From the NCBI RefSeq assembly GCF_014207955.1, contig NZ_JACHLK010000008.1, positions 62,001-126,000 on the forward strand: 64,000 nt of DNA, read 5' to 3'. Source of the DNA: Acidovorax soli. Lineage in GTDB: Bacteria > Pseudomonadota > Gammaproteobacteria > Burkholderiales > Burkholderiaceae_C. Below, in pieces: positions 59,620 through 64,000 of this stretch. The notes beneath the pieces are model-generated. The model did no database searches. It saw nothing but the letters and a program-made list of their open reading frames with translations, and was not told where the DNA came from. Within the stretch, counting starts at the first letter, position 1; every line of letters begins with the position of its first letter. Made by a program: the position numbers and the translations under genes.

Positions 59620-60479
59620 GCGCCCACCTTCTTGCGGTAGATGCGGTCTTCGAGCACGAAGTCGTCGAAGGCCGGGGCCTGCTCGGTGAAGCGCATCGAT
59701 TCCTTGGAGCCCAGGCCCAGGAAGCCGCGGTGGCACAGCGCTTCCCTGAACAGGCCGAGCGCCCGGTTCTGCAGTTCGCGCTCGAAATAGATCAGCACAT
59801 TGCGGCAGGACACCAGGTGCACCTCGGCGAACACCGTGTCGGTGGCCAGGCTGTGGTCGGAGAAAACCACCTGCTTGCGCAGCGCACGGTCGAACACCAC
59901 GCGGCCGTAGGCGGCGGAATAGTAGTCCGACAGCGAGGTCTTGCCGCCCGAGCGCACATGGTTCTCGGTGAAGGAGGCCACGCGCGCGAGGTCGAACACG
60001 CCGGCTTCGGCCGCCTGCAGGGCCTGCTGGTTGATGTCGGTGGCGTAGAGGATGGTGCGCTCGAGCAGGCCCTCCTCGTGCAGCAGGATGGCCAGCGAAT
60101 ACACCTCTTCGCCCGTGCTGCAGCCGGCCACCCAGACCTTGAGAGAGGGGTAGGTGCGCAGGATGGGGATCACCTGCTCGCGCAGCGCCTTGAAGTAGCG
60201 CGGGTCGCGGAACATCTCGCTGACCTGCACCGTCAGATACTCCAGCAATGGCGGGAACACGCTGGCATCGTGCAGCACCTTGTCCTGCAGCTGCGACAGC
60301 GTCTGGCAGCCAAAGCGCGACAGCGCCGTCTGCAGCCGCCGCTTGAGCGAGGCCTGCGCATAGCCGCGAAAGTCGTAGTGGTAACGGTAGTAGATCGCAT
60401 CGAGCAGCAGGCGCTGCTCGATGTCGCCGATGCGGGCCGTCCTGGGGTGCTGCAATCGGGGCTCCGGCGTGCTGCTCAC
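59616..60479 (-). CDS. CheR-type protein-glutamate methyltransferase
   Basis: This is a 287-aa S-adenosylmethionine-dependent methyltransferase. The start is GTG 60479, overlapping the kinase stop (GTGA); the longer frame is a shadow of the kinase. The N-terminal CheR domain (about 15-75; YDFRGYAQASLKRRLQTALSRFG) precedes the catalytic fold (about 80-285) with KVWVAGCSTGEEVYSLAILLHE (SAM binding), ILYATDINQQALQAAEAGVF, HLVSCRNVLIYFERELQNRAL and FLGLGSKESM. It methylates glutamates, the opposing reaction to CheB. It has no TPR extension. Confidence 0.93.
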   Translation of the reverse strand: MSSTPEPRLQHPRTARIGDIEQRLLLDAIYYRYHYDFRGYAQASLKRRLQTALSRFGCQTLSQLQDKVLHDASVFPPLLEYLTVQVSEMFRDPRYFKALREQVIPILRTYPSLKVWVAGCSTGEEVYSLAILLHEEGLLERTILYATDINQQALQAAEAGVFDLARVASFTENHVRSGGKTSLSDYYSAAYGRVVFDRALRKQVVFSDHSLATDTVFAEVHLVSCRNVLIYFERELQNRALGLFREALCHRGFLGLGSKESMRFTEQAPAFDDFVLEDRIYRKKVGA

Positions 60480-63400
60480 TTGGGCATCCACACCCGCACC
60501 AGCGAGAGCAGCTTCTCCACGTCCAGCGGCTTGGCGATGTAGTCGTTGGCGCCGGCGGCCAGGCACTTCTCCTGGTCGTCCTTCATGGCCTTGGCCGTGA
60601 GCGCGATGATGGGCAGCCTGCGCCAGGCGGGCTGCTTGCGGATCTCGCGCATGGCCGTGTAGCCATCCATCTCCGGCATCATGATGTCCATCAGCACCAG
60701 GTCGACGGCCGGGCCCGTGCTGCCCGAGCGCTCCAGGTGCTCCAGCGCCTCGCGCCCGTTGCGCGCGATCTGCACGGCAATCCCCGTGGGCTCCAGGATG
60801 CTGGAGAGCGCGAACACGTTGCGCACATCGTCCTCCACCACCAGCACCGTGCGGCCCTCGAAGGCCGCGTCGCGGCTGCGTGCCACCTGCAGCATCTGGC
60901 GGCGCTCCACCGACAGCTCGGACTCCACCTGGTGCAGGAACAGCGTGACCTCGTCGAGCAGGCGCTCGGGCGAGCGCGCGTCCTTGATGATGATGGACTT
61001 GGAGAAGCGGCGCAGCTGCTGCTCCTCGTCGCGCGTGAGCGCGCGGCCGGTGTAGACGATGACGGGCGGGAAGGACACCTCCTCCTGCTCCGACATGGAC
61101 TGCAGCAGCTCGTAGCCGCTCAGGTCGGGCAGGTTCACGTCCATCACCATGCAGTCGAAGGTGCTGCTGCGCAGGTAGTCCAGCGCCGCCTTGGCGTTTT
61201 CCACGCACACGATGTCCACGCCGTCCGTGGCCAGCAGGGCGCGCACGCTCTCGCGCTGGCGCTCATCGTCCTCGACCACGAGCACGCGGCGCATGCCCTG
61301 GGTGAACTTGGCCTCCAGGCGCTGCAGCGCCTGCACCAGCTCCTCACGCTTGACGGGCTTGAGCGCATAGCCGATGGCGCCACGGCCCATGGCCTCCTGC
61401 GAGTAGTCGGCCACCGAGACCACGTGCACGGGAATGTGGCGCGTGGCCGGGTTGCGCTTGAGCTGGTCCAGCACCCCCAGGCCCGAGAAGTCGGGCAGGT
61501 TCACGTCCAGCACGATGGCGCTGGGCTGGTGCAGAGTGGCCGCTGCCAGGCCCTCGCTGGCCGAGTGGGCGAGGAGGCAGTGGAAATCCATCTCCTGGGC
61601 CAGATCGCGCAGGATGTGGGCAAAGCGCACGTCGTCCTCGATCACGAGGATGTTGCGTTCCCCCTTGGGGCGTGCCATCGCCACGGGCAGGATGGCCGGC
61701 GCAGCAGGTGCTGGCGCCGCTGCGGTGGCCGCAGGTTCAGGGGCGGGTGGGCTGGCGTGGTTCTGGGGGGCCTGCAGTGCCATGCCGGTGGAGGGGGCAT
61801 CCAGCGGTTGAGCGTGGCGCGGCACCGTGAGCGTGAATTCACTGCCCTCGCCGGGCGTGCTGCGGATGGCGATGCTGCCGCCCAGCAGGTGCGCGAGGTC
61901 GCGCGAGATCGACAGTCCCAGACCCGTGCCGCCGTACTTGCGGTGGGTGCTGCCGTCGGCCTGGCGGAAGGCCTCGAAGATCAGTTCCTGCTGGTGCTCA
62001 GGGATGCCGATGCCGGTGTCACGCACCGCGAAGGCCAGCCGGTCCCCGGGCAGGGGCGAGACATGCAGCGCCACGCTGCCCCGCTCGGTGAACTTCACGG
62101 CGTTGGACAGCAGGTTCTTGATCACCTGGCCCAGGCGCAGGGCGTCCGTGTCCATGGTGGCCGGCACGCCCGGGTCCATGGTGAGGGCCAGGGTCAGCCC
62201 TTTTTCCTCGGCGATGGGGCGCAGCGGATCGACCAGGGCCTGCATGGCACGGGCGATGTCCACCGTTTCGATGTCGATGGTGGCCTGGCCGGCCTCGATC
62301 TTGGACAGGTCCAGGATGTCGTTGATCAGCGCCAGCAGGTCGTTGCCGGCCGAGGAGATGGTCTGCGCGTACTTCACCTGCTCGGCCGTGAGGTTGCCGG
62401 CCTTGTTGTCGGCCAGCAGCTTGGCCAGGATCAGCGTGGAGTTCAGCGGGGTGCGCAATTCGTGGCTCATGTTGGCCAGGAACTCGCTCTTGTACTGGCT
62501 GGTCTGCTCGATCTCGCGCGCCTTCTCGGTCAGGTCGGTCTGGGCGGCCAGCAGCTCCTCGCGCTGGTTCTCCAGCTGCTGGGTCTGCTCTTCGAGCTGG
62601 GCATTGGTCTGCTCCAGCTCGGTCTGCTGCAGTTCCATCTGCGCCTGCGATTCCTGCAGGATGCGGCTTTGCTGCTCCAGCTCCTCGTTGTTGACGCGCA
62701 GCTCCTCCTGCTGGGCCTGCAGTTCCTCGGACTGGCGTTGGGTTTCCTCGAGCAGGGCTTCGAGCCGGCTGCGGTCCTGGCCCGCCCGGATGGCCACGGC
62801 CAGCAGCTCCGAGGCCTCCCGGAACAGGCGGTGCTCGAACGGGTCCACCGCGCGGTAGAAACCCAGTTCGATGACGGCGTGCACGCGTCCGTTCTCGATG
62901 GCCGGCGCCACCAGCAGCTCGGCCGGGGCGGAGGCACCGGTGCCCGAGGACACCATCAGGTGCTCGGTCGGTGCCCCGCGCACGTGCAGCAGCTCGCGCG
63001 ACCGCGCGCACTGGCCCACCAGCCCCTCGCCGTCGATCAGCTTCTGCGCCAGGCGTTCGCGCGGCAGGGCGTAGCCACCGAACAGCGTGAAGCCGCCGCC
63101 ATGCTCGTCGGCGGCATAGGCCGCGCCCACCTTGGCGTTGAGGTAGGTGGCCAGGTATTCGAGGGCCACCTCGCCGATGTCCTCCACGCGGCGGTCGCCC
63201 TGGAGCTTCTGCGCCAGGCCGCTCAGGCCGGTCTCCAGCCAGTTCTGGCGTGCCTTCAGGCGGTATTCGCGCGCCGTCAGCGTGGCCGACATGCAGATCA
63301 GCGCCAGCAGCACCAGGGAGCCGCCCCAGGAGTAGTAGGTCGACGCCAGGGTGGCCTCTTCCCACAGGCGGCGGCGCTCTTCGAGTTGCTGCGTCTGCAG

Positions 63401-63916
63401 GCCTGCGAGGTCCGACGCCAGATCGCGCACCCGGTCCATGATGTTCTTGCCCGCATCGGTGCGCACCAGCGCCATGGCGGCTTCCGTGCTGCCCGCCTTG
63501 CGCAGTTCCACCGTCTCGCTGAGCTCGCGCATCTTCTGCCGCGCCAGGTCCTCGATCTGGACCACCAGCCGCCGCAGGCTGGGTTGGCTTTCGGTGGTGT
63601 CCTTGAGGGCGGTGAGCTGCCGCTCGAACACGCTTTGGGCCAGCAGGTAGGGCTGCAGGTAGGAGGGGTCCCCGGTCAGCAGGTAGCCGCGTTGCCCGGT
63701 CTCCATGTCCTTGAGGGCCGAATGCACCAGCGACAACTGGCGCATGCCCTGGGAGGTGCGGTCCATGGCCACCACGGCGTCGCCACGCACCTCCGAAGCC
63801 CGGTAGTTGACAAAGGCAATGACCAGGGTGGCCAGCGCTGCCACCACGAAACCGAGCATCAGGCTGCGGGGGATGGCAAAGCGCTGGGCGGCCTGGGAAC
63901 TCGGTGATTGGGGCAT
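60476..63916 (-). CDS. Large hybrid sensor kinase: CHASE3-GAF-HisKA-HATPase and three receivers
   Basis: This is a 1146-aa protein from ATG 63916. TM1 spans 17-38, the periplasmic CHASE3 domain about 40-190 (METGQRGYLLTGDPSYLQPY at 71-90) and TM2 194-215. A GAF domain follows at about 235-385, then a Glu/Gln-rich coiled coil at about 385-470. HisKA carries His485 (MSHELRTPLNST); HATPase (about 590-705) contains Asn in NLLSNAVKFTERG and GGTGLGLSISRDLAHLLGG. A Pro/Ala linker leads to three receivers with phosphoacceptors Asp804, Asp926 and Asp1077. It is the first gene of the overlapping operon with CheR, CheB and the receiver-kinase. The CHASE3 ligand is unknown. Confidence 0.95.
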   Translation of the reverse strand: MPQSPSSQAAQRFAIPRSLMLGFVVAALATLVIAFVNYRASEVRGDAVVAMDRTSQGMRQLSLVHSALKDMETGQRGYLLTGDPSYLQPYLLAQSVFERQLTALKDTTESQPSLRRLVVQIEDLARQKMRELSETVELRKAGSTEAAMALVRTDAGKNIMDRVRDLASDLAGLQTQQLEERRRLWEEATLASTYYSWGGSLVLLALICMSATLTAREYRLKARQNWLETGLSGLAQKLQGDRRVEDIGEVALEYLATYLNAKVGAAYAADEHGGGFTLFGGYALPRERLAQKLIDGEGLVGQCARSRELLHVRGAPTEHLMVSSGTGASAPAELLVAPAIENGRVHAVIELGFYRAVDPFEHRLFREASELLAVAIRAGQDRSRLEALLEETQRQSEELQAQQEELRVNNEELEQQSRILQESQAQMELQQTELEQTNAQLEEQTQQLENQREELLAAQTDLTEKAREIEQTSQYKSEFLANMSHELRTPLNSTLILAKLLADNKAGNLTAEQVKYAQTISSAGNDLLALINDILDLSKIEAGQATIDIETVDIARAMQALVDPLRPIAEEKGLTLALTMDPGVPATMDTDALRLGQVIKNLLSNAVKFTERGSVALHVSPLPGDRLAFAVRDTGIGIPEHQQELIFEAFRQADGSTHRKYGGTGLGLSISRDLAHLLGGSIAIRSTPGEGSEFTLTVPRHAQPLDAPSTGMALQAPQNHASPPAPEPAATAAAPAPAAPAILPVAMARPKGERNILVIEDDVRFAHILRDLAQEMDFHCLLAHSASEGLAAATLHQPSAIVLDVNLPDFSGLGVLDQLKRNPATRHIPVHVVSVADYSQEAMGRGAIGYALKPVKREELVQALQRLEAKFTQGMRRVLVVEDDERQRESVRALLATDGVDIVCVENAKAALDYLRSSTFDCMVMDVNLPDLSGYELLQSMSEQEEVSFPPVIVYTGRALTRDEEQQLRRFSKSIIIKDARSPERLLDEVTLFLHQVESELSVERRQMLQVARSRDAAFEGRTVLVVEDDVRNVFALSSILEPTGIAVQIARNGREALEHLERSGSTGPAVDLVLMDIMMPEMDGYTAMREIRKQPAWRRLPIIALTAKAMKDDQEKCLAAGANDYIAKPLDVEKLLSLVRVWMPK

Positions 63917-63981
63917 GCGGTGGTGATTCCGGACAAAGGGGCAACCGGTCAATGTAACGGTTTTATACAAACTGCCGGTGT

Positions 63982-63993
63982 AGGACATGTCCT
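63982..63993. promoter_or_regulatory. Perfect palindrome upstream of the hybrid kinase gene
   Basis: AGGACATGTCCT is a perfect 12-bp palindrome 66 bp upstream of the kinase start, in an AT-richer stretch that also contains TATAAA (minus strand, about 63962-63967). It could be a regulator site; the window ends here, so the neighbour that might use it is unseen. Confidence 0.35.
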
Positions 63994-64000
63994 GCATGCG

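Noticed and set aside
60737..63907. A 1056-codon plus-strand frame opposite the hybrid kinase
   Set aside because: A Leu/Gln/His/Ala-rich shadow; the minus-strand frame contains the HisKA, HATPase and three receiver domains.
1..64000. CRISPR arrays, tRNA or rRNA genes, insertion sequences, prophage or integrase genes
   Set aside because: None was recognisable: no regularly spaced direct repeats, no transposase or integrase motifs, and no tRNA-like cloverleaf noticed by eye.

Overview
This 64 kb window is chromosomal DNA from a high-GC betaproteobacterium, most likely order Burkholderiales and family Comamonadaceae (Acidovorax/Hydrogenophaga/Comamonas-like). The evidence is the very GC-rich coding sequence, the apaG/rpe...gph...trpE-chorismate mutase-trpG-trpD-trpC-ung neighbourhood, the recG-oxyR linkage, the abundance of LysR regulators and TctC/Bug-type binding receptors, and a repeated extragenic element (three copies). 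Genus and species cannot be fixed from the sequence alone. I recognise no rRNA, tRNA, CRISPR array, insertion sequence or prophage.

Layout. (1) 1-3.4 kb: the truncated start of a Tat/lipoprotein gamma-glutamyltransferase with a divergent LysR gene, a coupled DUF2892-ECF sigma pair, and thiL. (2) 3.6-10.6 kb: one 2328-residue secreted multidomain nuclease of the ExeM/NucH type with two near-identical lamin-tail domains. (3) 10.6-16.4 kb: two LysR genes, a 61-aa small ORF, and a tartrate-type catabolic unit (dehydrogenase ttuC, glycerate kinase/hydroxypyruvate reductase ttuD, periplasmic receptor). (4) 16.5-21.7 kb: a CPA-type antiporter coupled to ybdK, then apaG coupled to a membrane protein of the so-called site-specific recombinase (Gcr) family. 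(5) 21.7-39.8 kb: a broken-up rpe-gph-trp neighbourhood. A sensor kinase/response regulator pair, facing an SPFH-SH3 operon, lies between rpe and gph; a chemoreceptor and a chalcone-isomerase-like protein lie between gph and trpE; two tandem paralogous membrane proteins lie between trpD and trpC. A short ORF with a Trp-Pro-Trp stretch precedes trpE and looks like a trp leader peptide. (6) 39.8-46.4 kb: an alkylsulfatase facing a Crp-like regulator across a perfect palindrome, then a LysR gene facing a Bug receptor-gamma-glutamyltransferase operon across a textbook T-N11-A operator. (7) 46.4-57.3 kb: a DUF2975/XRE/TonB-like trio, queA, an HD-GYP c-di-GMP phosphodiesterase, recG, a membrane protein, oxyR, a lipoprotein M20 peptidase and dps. 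(8) 57.4-64 kb: a signalling block in which a CHASE3 hybrid kinase, CheR, CheB and a receiver-kinase overlap by 4 bp each, with a convergent single-domain response regulator.

How it fits together. Much of the window is regulation paired with scavenging: extracellular DNA degradation (with a possible Pho box), alkyl sulfate hydrolysis, gamma-glutamyl compound hydrolysis and tartrate use, most with a dedicated adjacent regulator. Oxidative stress is represented by oxyR and dps. The housekeeping core is tryptophan synthesis, ung, recG, queA, thiL and rpe. Start codons were moved from the longest reading frame to the position supported by a ribosome binding site, a 4-bp overlap, a signal peptide or the family N-terminus; several genes start with GTG or TTG.
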